Below, in pieces: positions 7,959 through 16,241 of a DNA stretch of 32,746 bases. The DNA lies in assembly GCA_002717445.1 (NCBI GenBank), contig PBDY01000027.1:1-32746 (forward strand), in the 5' to 3' direction. Positions within the stretch are counted from its first letter, which is position 1; the number at the start of each line of letters is the position of its first letter. Position numbers and translations under genes: made by a program. The stretch is from Gammaproteobacteria bacterium. Lineage in GTDB: Bacteria; Pseudomonadota; Gammaproteobacteria; Steroidobacterales; UBA11654. The notes below the pieces were generated by a model that saw only the letters and a program-made list of their open reading frames with translations, was not told the DNA's origin and did not search any database.

Positions 7959-8965
7959 AACTAGACTTTGATGATGTATTGATTGAACCAAGAAGAGCAT
8001 TCACTTCCCTCACTAGGAAAAGTGTTGATATAACAATACCTTGGTTAGATTTCCACGCATATCCTATTGTTATTGCAAATATGCCTTCAACAGGTACATA
8101 TCAAATCGCAAAACATATGACACCAATGAAAGTATTCACCTTTATTCATAAGGAGTATACTGCATTAGAGCACGTTCGCAATTTGGGGGATATTGCCACT
8201 CACCAATACATTGCAATTACTTCTGGTGTTCAAGAATGGGATATAGAAAAGACAGATGAAGTATTAACTAAGTTTCCTAATATAGGTATGATTAATATTG
8301 ATATTGCAAATGTCTATGCGAATATGTTTGGTATGGTAAACACTATTAAACATTATAGAGAGAAATTTCCTGATACTATGATATGTGCTGGTAATGTATG
8401 TGATACTAGTTTGATGAAAGAATTGGTTCGTGCAGGGGCAAACTATATTAAAGTCGGGGTTGGTTCTGGTGCGGCCTGTATAACAAGAACAGAAGTAGGT
8501 GTTGGTGTTCCACAGTTTAGTGCAGTACAAGAATGTTGTGAAGAAGCAGAGAAGATAGGTTGCAAGATAATTTCTGACGGGGGTTGTGTTACATCAGGTG
8601 ATGTGTGTAAGGCAATAGCCGCTGGTGCAGAAATGGTAATGATTGCAGGTATGGTATCAAACACTTACGAGTGTGATAATAAAGTAACAATTGAAGGAAA
8701 ACAATATGTGAATTTATATGGGTTGGGTTCTAATAAGATGTATGATAGAACTTCCCCAACAGAACAAGAATATAGACCTAACGAGGGTAGGGATTTGTTA
8801 GTACCAACTGAGTGTCATATAGAAGATGTCATTAATCAGATACTTGGTGGATTACGAAGTGTATGTACGTATGTAGGAGTACGTAATCTAACACAATTAT
8901 CTGACCACGCAACTTTCATTAGGGTGTCTAAAACTCACAATAGAAGTTTGGAAAGATATGGATAG
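7955..8965 (+). CDS. guaC: GMP reductase (IMP dehydrogenase/GMP reductase family)
   Basis: The TIM-barrel protein has the catalytic loop GVGSGAACITRTEVGVG with nucleophile C175, then VPQFSAVQEC, SDGGC and the phosphate-binding strand of the family. It lacks the CBS domains of IMP dehydrogenase. The C-terminal EYRPNEGRDLLVP, GGLRSVCTYVG and ATFIRV blocks match GMP reductase rather than IMP dehydrogenase. At 336 residues it is nearly full length. It would convert GMP to IMP with NADPH, feeding adenine nucleotides and recycling host guanine nucleotides during infection. ATG at 7955 overlaps the methyltransferase stop (ATGA). The end overlaps the adenylating enzyme gene by 8 bases. Confidence 0.9.
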   Translation: MKLDFDDVLIEPRRAFTSLTRKSVDITIPWLDFHAYPIVIANMPSTGTYQIAKHMTPMKVFTFIHKEYTALEHVRNLGDIATHQYIAITSGVQEWDIEKTDEVLTKFPNIGMINIDIANVYANMFGMVNTIKHYREKFPDTMICAGNVCDTSLMKELVRAGANYIKVGVGSGAACITRTEVGVGVPQFSAVQECCEEAEKIGCKIISDGGCVTSGDVCKAIAAGAEMVMIAGMVSNTYECDNKVTIEGKQYVNLYGLGSNKMYDRTSPTEQEYRPNEGRDLLVPTECHIEDVINQILGGLRSVCTYVGVRNLTQLSDHATFIRVSKTHNRSLERYG

Positions 8966-9671
8966 TAACTGGATAATACAATTAAAAAAACATAAGGACT
9001 TTGGTTGTGGTGTAGTTTCTTCAGGAACAAAAAGTCAAATGGGAAATATCATATGGCGTAGTCCGGAAAATCTCAAAGCTTGTAATGAGGTCGCTATTGA
9101 AAGCCAGGAAATTACATCTAAATCTAGAATATTAACAGTTACCGATATGCATCACGCTGGGGGATTGTTATTACAGACACTTCCAGCGTACACACTTGAT
9201 GCATTTATTAGTGTAGAGAAATTTAATCCGTGGACATTTTTAAAGAGAGTGAAGGGATTCACCCATACATTTTTAACACCTGACCAGATGACGATGGTGA
9301 TGAAAACTAAAGGATTTAAAGATTGCGACTTAACTGGTATTCGCATACTAGGGGGTAGTAGTTCGGTTAGTTGGGCAATGATAGAAGCGTTTGTTTCTAA
9401 AGGGGCCATTGTCCAACCTAATTGGGGTATGAGTGAGGTGGGCCCTACTGCAATTAACATTGTGTTTGATAATCCGGAAAGAGTACAAGAGGTGAAAAAA
9501 CTAACACCAGGTAATGCGACGATTATGGGTGATACGACATATATTTCATATCGGTTGAGTAAAGAATTAGAAGTGAAGGGACACATATCCATAAAACCTA
9601 ACAAGTGGTTAAAGACAGGTGATAAAGTAATATTAGTAGACGGTATCTTATTTTATGATGGAAGATTATGA
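8958..9671 (+). CDS. Truncated ANL-superfamily adenylating enzyme (core domain only)
   Basis: Hallmarks of acyl-CoA synthetase/NRPS adenylation domains are present: phosphate loop VSSGTKSQMGN (residues 20-30), NWGMSEVGPT (155-164, the A5 aromatic/Thr-Glu region), KTGDKV (219-224, the A7 ribose Asp) and a final DGRL at the hinge. The protein starts just before the phosphate loop and stops at the hinge, so the first ~150 residues and the mobile C-terminal domain with the catalytic lysine are missing. It may still bind or activate an acyl-adenylate, or work with another subunit. A full-length relative lies at 19207-20520. It overlaps both neighbours. Confidence 0.75.
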   Translation: MDSNWIIQLKKHKDFGCGVVSSGTKSQMGNIIWRSPENLKACNEVAIESQEITSKSRILTVTDMHHAGGLLLQTLPAYTLDAFISVEKFNPWTFLKRVKGFTHTFLTPDQMTMVMKTKGFKDCDLTGIRILGGSSSVSWAMIEAFVSKGAIVQPNWGMSEVGPTAINIVFDNPERVQEVKKLTPGNATIMGDTTYISYRLSKELEVKGHISIKPNKWLKTGDKVILVDGILFYDGRL

Positions 9672-10378
9672 TAGTTGAAGATTTATATTATAGAATGTTG
9701 AAGTGGTTCAATAACAATCACCCAGATGAAATGCACAGATTCATTGCAAGTATTTCTGAAAATCAATATCATTGTAAGGAGTGGTTAGTGGATTCCTTAG
9801 ATAGAGTTGGACATATGATTCCAAGAGATGAAAACCACCAGTTTAAAGTAGAGATTATTGGTGGTTGGTTTGGATTCCCTCTATTAGAAATGTTGATATT
9901 AAGGTGGGGTTCTTCTATTAAAGAGATTGATTTCTATGAGATTGACCCATTTGCGTGTAAAGTACTTACAGTATATTTAAAGATGTGGGACGTTGATTTC
10001 CGTAATATCAGAATATTCAATGAGGATTATTTTAAATCACACGAATCAAATACTGACGGATTACAGTCAGATTCCCCAGTACTCTATGAAAAACAATTTC
10101 GTCGGGCCCATTTAATAATAAACACTTCTTGTGAACATATGGAAGATATGAAAGTAATGAAGAAAGCATATGAATTTCCAGAGAGAACAATGTTAGTCTT
10201 ACAGAGTAACGACAAAGATGATGAAGATGACCATATCAATTGTGTAGTGGATATGGACGAACTGGCAGAACAAGCAGGTATAAGACAACTATATGGTGAT
10301 ACTAAAGTACTTAAATCAAAAGATAAAGATGTCTTAACTTGGTGGAATAGGTTTATGGTTATGGGAAAATGGGATTAA
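9668..10378 (+). CDS. Phage-type class I methyltransferase-like protein
   Basis: VEIIGGWFGFPLLE (about residues 61-74) sits where a glycine-rich SAM motif I would be, IDFYEIDPFACK supplies the acidic end of strand 2, and LIINTSCEHMEDM is the motif IV region. The C-terminal block MLVLQSN then Asp/His-rich then INCVVDMDEL recurs in T4-like phages of marine cyanobacteria and SAR11, where function is unknown. The shorter protein at 3452-3883 shares the C-terminal half. It begins by ATGA overlap with the truncated adenylating enzyme. Its stop codon overlaps the stop of the reverse-strand gene, ending the first co-directional run. Confidence 0.65.
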   Translation: MIVEDLYYRMLKWFNNNHPDEMHRFIASISENQYHCKEWLVDSLDRVGHMIPRDENHQFKVEIIGGWFGFPLLEMLILRWGSSIKEIDFYEIDPFACKVLTVYLKMWDVDFRNIRIFNEDYFKSHESNTDGLQSDSPVLYEKQFRRAHLIINTSCEHMEDMKVMKKAYEFPERTMLVLQSNDKDDEDDHINCVVDMDELAEQAGIRQLYGDTKVLKSKDKDVLTWWNRFMVMGKWD

Positions 10379-10599
10379 TCTTTAAACAAATGTCTATGAT
10401 GTTTAAATCTCTTTATGTGACGATACACCTTGATAATTTTTTTCGGGCCGTATGATATCCATATGTTAGGAAATATACCATGCAAATAAGAACGAACTGC
10501 AACACCAATCAAAAGATTACTTTGTTTAAATGCGTGTCGCAGGTGTCCCCAATAACCCATTCCAGTTTCTTCAAGATGTTCTTTTGATTTCTTTAACAT
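10375..10599 (-). CDS. DUF6356-like small membrane protein, only reverse-strand gene
   Basis: YWGHLRHAFKQS, a hydrophobic helix, then YLHGIFPNIW and a basic tail match the DUF6356 layout also seen at 4412-4690. It has one membrane segment, about residues 29-47, and 74 residues in all. It is the only gene on the minus strand in this window, converging on the plus-strand methyltransferase gene with overlapping stop codons. A perfect TATAAATA late promoter ends only five bases before its ATG, so its mRNA may begin at or near the start codon. Function unknown. Confidence 0.65.
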   Translation of the reverse strand: MLKKSKEHLEETGMGYWGHLRHAFKQSNLLIGVAVRSYLHGIFPNIWISYGPKKIIKVYRHIKRFKHHRHLFKD

Positions 10600-10604
10600 A
10601 ACTC

Positions 10605-10612
10605 TATTTATA
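10605..10612 (-). promoter_or_regulatory. T4-type late promoter for the reverse-strand DUF6356 gene
   Basis: On the minus strand the sequence reads TATAAATAGAGTTATG, an exact T4 late promoter -10 box placed five bases before the ATG of the gene ending at 10375. T4 late transcripts start about six bases past the box, so the message would be nearly leaderless. The box also overlaps the ATG of the divergent plus-strand SGNH gene at 10612. Confidence 0.6.
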
Positions 10613-11415
10613 TGCCACAGACTGACGACTCATTCCTAAAGATACTAAAAGACCTTGATAACTATCACAAGTCTTTCTTGTATAAACAACCCAATACCAC
10701 ATCACTATGGTCTGATGAAGATACGGAAGGTAATTATGTTCAAGGTGGTAGGGGAAAGTGGCGAATGACAAATCATTTAAATCAAGAGAGAGATTGGGAA
10801 AAGATAAGTTATTCATATAATGACGACGGATTGCGTGGGCCAAAACCAGATGTTAATGCAAAGAAGAAAATAATATTTGCTGGTAACTGCGTATTCTTTG
10901 GTCACGGAGTAAATGTAGAGGATTCTTTTCCCCATATATACTCTAAGAAGATTGGTGCTTCATACATCAATATAAGCGAGAGTAGAATTTTTACTGATAT
11001 GATTGAAGATATTGACCGAATATCGAAATGGTTTAAACCTGATAAGATTGTATTTTCTTCTTGTAGATTCTTTGATGCATCTTCATTTATTGAATTACAT
11101 ATGAGATTGCGATTCAATAAGTTATTCTACAAAGATAAGGAACAGAGGGCGTTGATTAGAAATGAATTGAGAGGTCGTATAAAGAAATCTCATTTCATAC
11201 ATATGACATATATATTTGAGTACCTTAAGAACAAATACAAATGTCCTATAGTCTATATACACCAGAAGGATTTTAACCCCTTTACTTATGAGGGTATAAA
11301 TATAATAAACATCAATGAGGATTTAATGGTGGACTTAGGTAGAGATAATAAACACCCAGGGCCACAATCACATAATTTAATAGCCAATGAAATTTATAAA
11401 CTGCAACCCGAATAG
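10612..11415 (+). CDS. SGNH/GDSL-like hydrolase with Cys at the nucleophile position
   Basis: Block I of the SGNH family appears as IIFAGNCVFFGHGVNVEDSF (residues 87-106), where the usual Gly-Asp-Ser or Gly-Cys-Ser is Gly-Asn-Cys, so the nucleophile would be C93. The C-terminal Asp-x-x-His dyad is kept at D245 and H248 in DNKHPGPQSH. Family members are esterases or acyl hydrolases/transferases on lipids, glycans or peptides. The 267 residues carry no signal peptide. ATG at 10612 has no visible Shine-Dalgarno and shares its sequence with the divergent late promoter box. It overlaps the next gene by 29 bases. Activity is uncertain because of the Ser to Cys change. Confidence 0.65.
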   Translation: MPQTDDSFLKILKDLDNYHKSFLYKQPNTTSLWSDEDTEGNYVQGGRGKWRMTNHLNQERDWEKISYSYNDDGLRGPKPDVNAKKKIIFAGNCVFFGHGVNVEDSFPHIYSKKIGASYINISESRIFTDMIEDIDRISKWFKPDKIVFSSCRFFDASSFIELHMRLRFNKLFYKDKEQRALIRNELRGRIKKSHFIHMTYIFEYLKNKYKCPIVYIHQKDFNPFTYEGINIININEDLMVDLGRDNKHPGPQSHNLIANEIYKLQPE

Positions 11416-12718
11416 ACAATTCAGAGAAATTGGATTGAGACTTTACATATATGGATATGCGAATATATCTGATGAAGAACTTCTAAAATTATTAGATGAA
11501 GATTTGAAGTTCGACCATATACGAGGACAATTCGCATTTGTCTATATTAGAGAAAAGAAATGGATAGCGTGTGTTGACCACATTTGTACAACACAGTTAT
11601 TTTATTCCAAAAATTTCATATGTCCATCTTTACACATCCTTGCAAAAAAAGAGGTTGAACAACGAGATGGATTAGCACTTCATAGAGATTCTAGGTCATA
11701 CAAAATTAGGTCTGTTATGGGGGAGTATGTTCCCGGCACAATAACTCCATACGAACAAATTACAAGATTAGATATGGAAACATATGTAGAAAATGGTGAA
11801 GCAGTACAGTATGCTGATGTGTGTAAAGAACCTACAAGAGATTTCGACATTGACGAAGCATATGATTTATTCGTCAATGCAACAAAACGAATTGGTGTCG
11901 GAAACGACACTATCCTTTTTTCGGGGGGTAAAGAGTCGGTATTCCTTACTATGTTATATAAACATTTAGGTTATGAGCCTTCTTTAGTCCATATAACATC
12001 GCCGAATAAGAAACATTCAGTAGACGATACTTCGTGTTCCTTATTAAGAGCTATTGATTGGGATATAGATACCCATGAGATAGAGAAGTCTGGCCCGTAT
12101 ACAGAAGAAGATAAAGAAGTATTCTGTTCAAAATACTGGTGCGACAATACTCACCCCCCGAAACTCAATGCAGTTTATATGCGTACTGGTAGAAAGACTA
12201 GTGGTGAAGTAGGTACTGTTGATAATCAAAGGTCAACCTATTCGAGTTTGTTTGTAAACTATATGGACGATATCCATCCTGGTATCGCTATTGATTTACA
12301 TTTAATGAGGTCTAGTGTAAACAATAATAAACATGTACCAATGTCATATGATGTTAAAAAGTTTGACAGGTATGCAAAAAATAATCCAGAGGAATGGGAT
12401 TATCTTAGAACATATTGGGGAGATAAAATTAAAAGTATTCCCAAATCACCAATGTATTCGCACTACATGTTTTTGTTACAATATAATTCATCTCACAGGT
12501 TATATGCACAGAGTCAAGACCACTATAATGAATGGTATAATATCTTTGCAGACTATGATATATACAATCTATTCTTGAATCTTGATTGGAAATACAAAGA
12601 AGGTGATATACAAAAGAAAACACTATATGATATTGCAAAGTCAAAGTTTGGTGAACACTTTACAGATATTCCGTGGCAATTACCTATAGCAGGATTAGGA
12701 GTACCAAATGTTATTTGA
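11387..12718 (+). CDS. Asparagine-synthetase-like protein with altered glutaminase domain
   Basis: The N-terminal third has the late strands of a class II glutaminase domain (FDHIRGQFAFVYIREKKW, then an Asp-His replacing the usual Arg-Asp turn, then LFYS), but no catalytic Cys at position 2, so it probably cannot release ammonia from glutamine. The synthetase part has a PP-loop, LFSGGKES (residues 177-184), where asparagine synthetase has SGGxDS. Such proteins adenylate a carboxylate and form amides, and relatives make beta-lactams and lasso-peptide rings. It may use another nucleophile or a stand-alone amine. It overlaps the SGNH gene upstream and the GNAT gene downstream. Confidence 0.7.
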   Translation: MKFINCNPNRQFREIGLRLYIYGYANISDEELLKLLDEDLKFDHIRGQFAFVYIREKKWIACVDHICTTQLFYSKNFICPSLHILAKKEVEQRDGLALHRDSRSYKIRSVMGEYVPGTITPYEQITRLDMETYVENGEAVQYADVCKEPTRDFDIDEAYDLFVNATKRIGVGNDTILFSGGKESVFLTMLYKHLGYEPSLVHITSPNKKHSVDDTSCSLLRAIDWDIDTHEIEKSGPYTEEDKEVFCSKYWCDNTHPPKLNAVYMRTGRKTSGEVGTVDNQRSTYSSLFVNYMDDIHPGIAIDLHLMRSSVNNNKHVPMSYDVKKFDRYAKNNPEEWDYLRTYWGDKIKSIPKSPMYSHYMFLLQYNSSHRLYAQSQDHYNEWYNIFADYDIYNLFLNLDWKYKEGDIQKKTLYDIAKSKFGEHFTDIPWQLPIAGLGVPNVI

Positions 12719-13694
12719 AGATTTACCAGCACAATATAAGAAGATTGTTTTAGTAGAAAACAGGTTTATAGCAGAAGTCTATATGAACGAGTTATACAAA
12801 CATAATGTAGAACTCATATTAGTTTCAGCAGATAAGACATATCCTAGACACGCACAAACACGAAAAAGAGTTTGGGAATGTATCCAAAACGACCCAGAGA
12901 TACAAATCGTAGTACTTTCTAGGACTTCAATGAAACATTTAAAACATATCGAAAGTACTAATGTTACATTACTACACGATTTAATCAATCCAAAGAAAAC
13001 TCATTACTCTTTAGAATTAACACCTGCTCAACTGGCGCTCATCATACATTGTAATCTTCTATTACAAAAACAAGAGAAGTTTAATGTATCTAACCCTGTT
13101 GGTAGTGGTGCATATATGATTCATAATAATACTTCTATTCCTCATTGGCGTTCACTATTAATTTATGAAAACCTTTATCCAAAGTATGAGGTAGAAAAAA
13201 TAACGTGGAGACAATGTAAAGAAGTATGGTTACGTGATTTGTGGAAAGGTAGAGAAGATGTAAAACCAATGAGTTCTCAAACACACGACGGTGAAAACGA
13301 TATAAGTATCTATGAACAATATGAACCGACATTCTTTGGAGTTGAAGAACACGGAGAAATTATTGCTGTTAATTCAGGTCATAAAACATCATTGAAAGAA
13401 TATAGAAGTCGAGGGTTGTGGGTACAACCTAATCGACGAGGAAGACAACTTGGGAAATTGTTGTTACAAGCAACAATCAAACAAGCGATAGATGAACACT
13501 CTAATATGGTATGGACAATGCCGAGAAACGATAGTCTATATACATATGAAACGGTGGGATTCGAAAGAACTGGAGACTGGATAGAACAGGACTATGGAGT
13601 TAACTGTCGGGCTTCGGTTAAAACTAAACACTTGAAACTGTTCGAAAAGAACTGGGAAAAGTATGATTTTATATGGAAACACGAACTTATGTAA
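12708..13694 (+). CDS. Two-domain protein with C-terminal GNAT acetyltransferase domain
   Basis: Residues about 165-310 form a GNAT domain: a beta-hairpin FFGVEEHGEIIAVNSG, strand GLWVQP and then the acetyl-CoA pyrophosphate loop RRGRQLGKLL (243-252), followed by a C-terminal YETVGFERTGDW strand. The first 160 residues are an alpha/beta region (strands IVLVEN, LILVSA and IVVLSR) that I do not recognise; it could be a substrate-binding or regulatory domain. It overlaps the asparagine-synthetase-like gene by 11 bases, so the two are probably co-translated and may act on the same substrate. Confidence 0.7.
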   Translation: MLFEDLPAQYKKIVLVENRFIAEVYMNELYKHNVELILVSADKTYPRHAQTRKRVWECIQNDPEIQIVVLSRTSMKHLKHIESTNVTLLHDLINPKKTHYSLELTPAQLALIIHCNLLLQKQEKFNVSNPVGSGAYMIHNNTSIPHWRSLLIYENLYPKYEVEKITWRQCKEVWLRDLWKGREDVKPMSSQTHDGENDISIYEQYEPTFFGVEEHGEIIAVNSGHKTSLKEYRSRGLWVQPNRRGRQLGKLLLQATIKQAIDEHSNMVWTMPRNDSLYTYETVGFERTGDWIEQDYGVNCRASVKTKHLKLFEKNWEKYDFIWKHELM

Positions 13695-13704
13695 GGAGTA
13701 TTAA

Positions 13705-14778
13705 ATGAAGAAGTTATTATTAATGGTAGTATTATTGATTGGAAGTACAAGTATTTGGGCGGAAACGTTTGTCTATATTGTACCCTCTGGTGTAGACGGT
13801 GGTAATGCTAAATGGGCGCAACAATTTGTTGCACAATGGAATAAGAAATTACAATCTCAAGGACACGATATGGTTCTTAGATATATTCCAGGAAAGAAAG
13901 GAAAGAAGGGGTTTTTAGAATGGCACAAGAAGTATAAGGACAAGGATACTGTTGTTGTACAATCCAATGGATTTATTAACTATCTAACCACTAATGGTTG
14001 GAATGATTTCTCACCATTAGATATTGCAACTATTGGTGGACAAATACAAGGTACATTTGTATTTAAGAAAACTGATATCACGCCTGGAACAGATGATGCA
14101 ATTATGCATATAGACGGTGGTGCAGAGGTTATATTAGATGCAATGGCAGTTAAGATGTTGGCATGTGGGCCATCTTTAGAATGTACAGTACCTATTAGAT
14201 TTGTTAAAGGATTTAAGGACTCTGGGGAAAGACGAAAGGCATTTATCGATGGTATGATTAATATATCTAGAGACGGATTTTCACATAAAAACAAAACCTA
14301 TAAACAAGAAATTAAAGACGGTATTACTGAGATATGGTTCTCTCAAGGTATTGTTGATACTGAAACCAATAAAATTATTCCAGACCCAAATCATACAGAG
14401 TCGTGGTTCATTGATGCATATGTAGCCAAGTGGGGTGAGAAACCAAAAGGTCTATACTTCGAAGGTTATAAACAAGTATTAAAAATGAGGTCTGCATTAG
14501 GTAAGACAGTCTTTACTAAGAAAGATAACATACACTATGACTTATTAGTTTCAACATTCAATGAAGTCTTGGCAGATGAAGATGCAATGAAGAAACTGAC
14601 TAAGAAGTTAGGAAACTATCCATGGCATACTGGTGAAACATCACAGAAACTAGTAGATAAAATATGGAAGTTCTGTTGTACAATAGACGGATATGATGAA
14701 CATCTATATCAGAAACTAGTTAATTTCCGTAGGGAGTTTGGTGAAAATACAGAAATGAATGAGGCGATTCTTAGATAA
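13705..14778 (+). CDS. TctC-like periplasmic substrate-binding protein
   Basis: A clear signal peptide (MKKLLLMVVLLIGSTSIWA, cut after A19) leads to a 338-residue mature protein. The layout FVYIVPSGVDGGNAKWAQ near the mature N-terminus, and its position one base before tctA, fit the extracytoplasmic receptor of tripartite tricarboxylate transporters. It is longer than a standard TctC (about 320) and diverged. TctC proteins bind citrate or other carboxylates in the periplasm. TAAGGAG five to ten bases before ATG is the strongest ribosome binding site of region A, suggesting high output. The stop overlaps the TctA start (TAATG). Confidence 0.7.
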   Translation: MKKLLLMVVLLIGSTSIWAETFVYIVPSGVDGGNAKWAQQFVAQWNKKLQSQGHDMVLRYIPGKKGKKGFLEWHKKYKDKDTVVVQSNGFINYLTTNGWNDFSPLDIATIGGQIQGTFVFKKTDITPGTDDAIMHIDGGAEVILDAMAVKMLACGPSLECTVPIRFVKGFKDSGERRKAFIDGMINISRDGFSHKNKTYKQEIKDGITEIWFSQGIVDTETNKIIPDPNHTESWFIDAYVAKWGEKPKGLYFEGYKQVLKMRSALGKTVFTKKDNIHYDLLVSTFNEVLADEDAMKKLTKKLGNYPWHTGETSQKLVDKIWKFCCTIDGYDEHLYQKLVNFRREFGENTEMNEAILR

Positions 14779-16241
14779 TGGAGTGGATTTTACAGTATCC
14801 CATTGAGATTCAATGGGGTATTGTTTTACTTGGTGGAATAATATACGGTGGGGTGGTAGGGCTTATCCCTACTGCTGGGCCTTCTAAAGCAGTAATTCTC
14901 TTATTCGCAGTCGTGAATTATTTTGATTTCCCAACGGGGAATTATCTTTTTGTACTGTTCTCAATATCAACAGTCGTATCTTGTTCGATAGGTGATTCAT
15001 TCGCTGGTATATTATTAGGTATACCAGGAGCTGGTGGTGCAGCCGCTAGTATGATGGACGGTTATCCATTAACAAAACAAGGTAAAGCTTCATACGCATT
15101 ATCAGCAGGACTATTCACATCAACAGTCCAAGGATTACTATTTGGAATGTTGGGAATAATGATTATCCCTTATTACAAAGTTATATCTCATTGGGTAAGT
15201 GTTCCAGAGATATTTGCAATGTGTCTATTATCATTCGCCCTCATATCATCAATAACAAACAAATACACCCTACGTAGTTTACTTGCTGTTGTTCTTGGAC
15301 TAACAATAGGTTCAATTGGAGTGGACTCAATGGAGTTCGAAAGACTTACCTTTGGAATCGATTATCTATACGACGGTATTCCTGTAGTGGTAGTTGCTGC
15401 TGGCTTGTTTGCCCTTCCCGAAATGGTTAGTCCAAAAATCATAAAACCCTATATTGGAAAACAAACAATGGAAGGTATAAGGGTAGCACTTAAATACAAA
15501 TGGTTGGGATTGCAGGGTGGACTAATAGGATTCCTTACTGGAATATTACCGGGAACTGGTGGTGGTATAGGTGATTGGGCATCTTACTCTGCTACTATAG
15601 CAAGAAATCCTGATGAGGAGTTTGGTAATGGAAATATAAAAGGAGTTATAGGAACAGAAGGTGCGAATAACTCTGGTAAAATGGGGGCCCTTTTGCCAAC
15701 CATAATGTTTGGAATCCCCGGAAATAAAATGTATGCTATTATGATGGCGTTATGGTTATATGTGGGATTCGAAGTCGGAGACCCTAATATATTAGATGAC
15801 GATTCTTTCATACACCATTTGGTTGGTGGGTATATGTTAGGAACATTATTTGCTGGAGTGTTTATGATAATCTTCGCAAAGAAACTCTCGTCAGTAGTTC
15901 ATATTAGACATTGGCAATACCCAATGACTGCACTAGTAATATGGGGTGTTTTATCAAGTCAATATTATATAGATGTTCCACAGAACTTAATTGCATTAGC
16001 ATTATTCGGTATTCTAGGGTGGTTTATGAAACGGTGGTATTTTAGTAGACCAGCGTTACTCCTTGCATTTATATTGTGTGATAGATTTGAAAAATCTTGG
16101 TTACAGATGGAAGGAATATACTTTTATGGAATGGATAAATATACTATATGGATAGACAGACCATTATTTACTATACTGATGATATCGGTATTTGTTATAT
16201 TATTTTACGGGATTAAGGCGGAGAAACATGCAATACGATAG
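14778..16241 (+). CDS. tctA: TctA-family tripartite tricarboxylate transporter permease
   Basis: The 487 residues form about ten to twelve hydrophobic helices with the two TctA signature blocks. The first is GGIIYGGVVGLIPTAGPSKA then GDSFAGILLGIPGAGGAAAS with MDGYPLTKQGKAS; the second repeats as LIGFLTGILPGTGGG, then a TEGANNSGKMGALLPT region and FGIPGNKMYA. This is the full family length, not a remnant. TctA is the large subunit of a sodium- or proton-driven carboxylate importer in the inner membrane and normally needs small TctB and receptor TctC. TctC is directly upstream, but no four-helix TctB gene is seen, so it may borrow the host subunit. The end overlaps the pentapeptide gene by 14 bases. 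Confidence 0.93.
   Translation: MEWILQYPIEIQWGIVLLGGIIYGGVVGLIPTAGPSKAVILLFAVVNYFDFPTGNYLFVLFSISTVVSCSIGDSFAGILLGIPGAGGAAASMMDGYPLTKQGKASYALSAGLFTSTVQGLLFGMLGIMIIPYYKVISHWVSVPEIFAMCLLSFALISSITNKYTLRSLLAVVLGLTIGSIGVDSMEFERLTFGIDYLYDGIPVVVVAAGLFALPEMVSPKIIKPYIGKQTMEGIRVALKYKWLGLQGGLIGFLTGILPGTGGGIGDWASYSATIARNPDEEFGNGNIKGVIGTEGANNSGKMGALLPTIMFGIPGNKMYAIMMALWLYVGFEVGDPNILDDDSFIHHLVGGYMLGTLFAGVFMIIFAKKLSSVVHIRHWQYPMTALVIWGVLSSQYYIDVPQNLIALALFGILGWFMKRWYFSRPALLLAFILCDRFEKSWLQMEGIYFYGMDKYTIWIDRPLFTILMISVFVILFYGIKAEKHAIR

Noticed and set aside
9152-9604. 150-codon open frame opposite the truncated adenylating enzyme
   Set aside because: The plus-strand protein has clear family motifs; the reverse frame has none and is a shadow.
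11295-11302. TATAAATA inside the SGNH-like gene
   Set aside because: It lies about 85 bases before the asparagine-synthetase-like gene and could act as a promoter, but it is in coding sequence and the genes overlap, so I did not list it as a feature.
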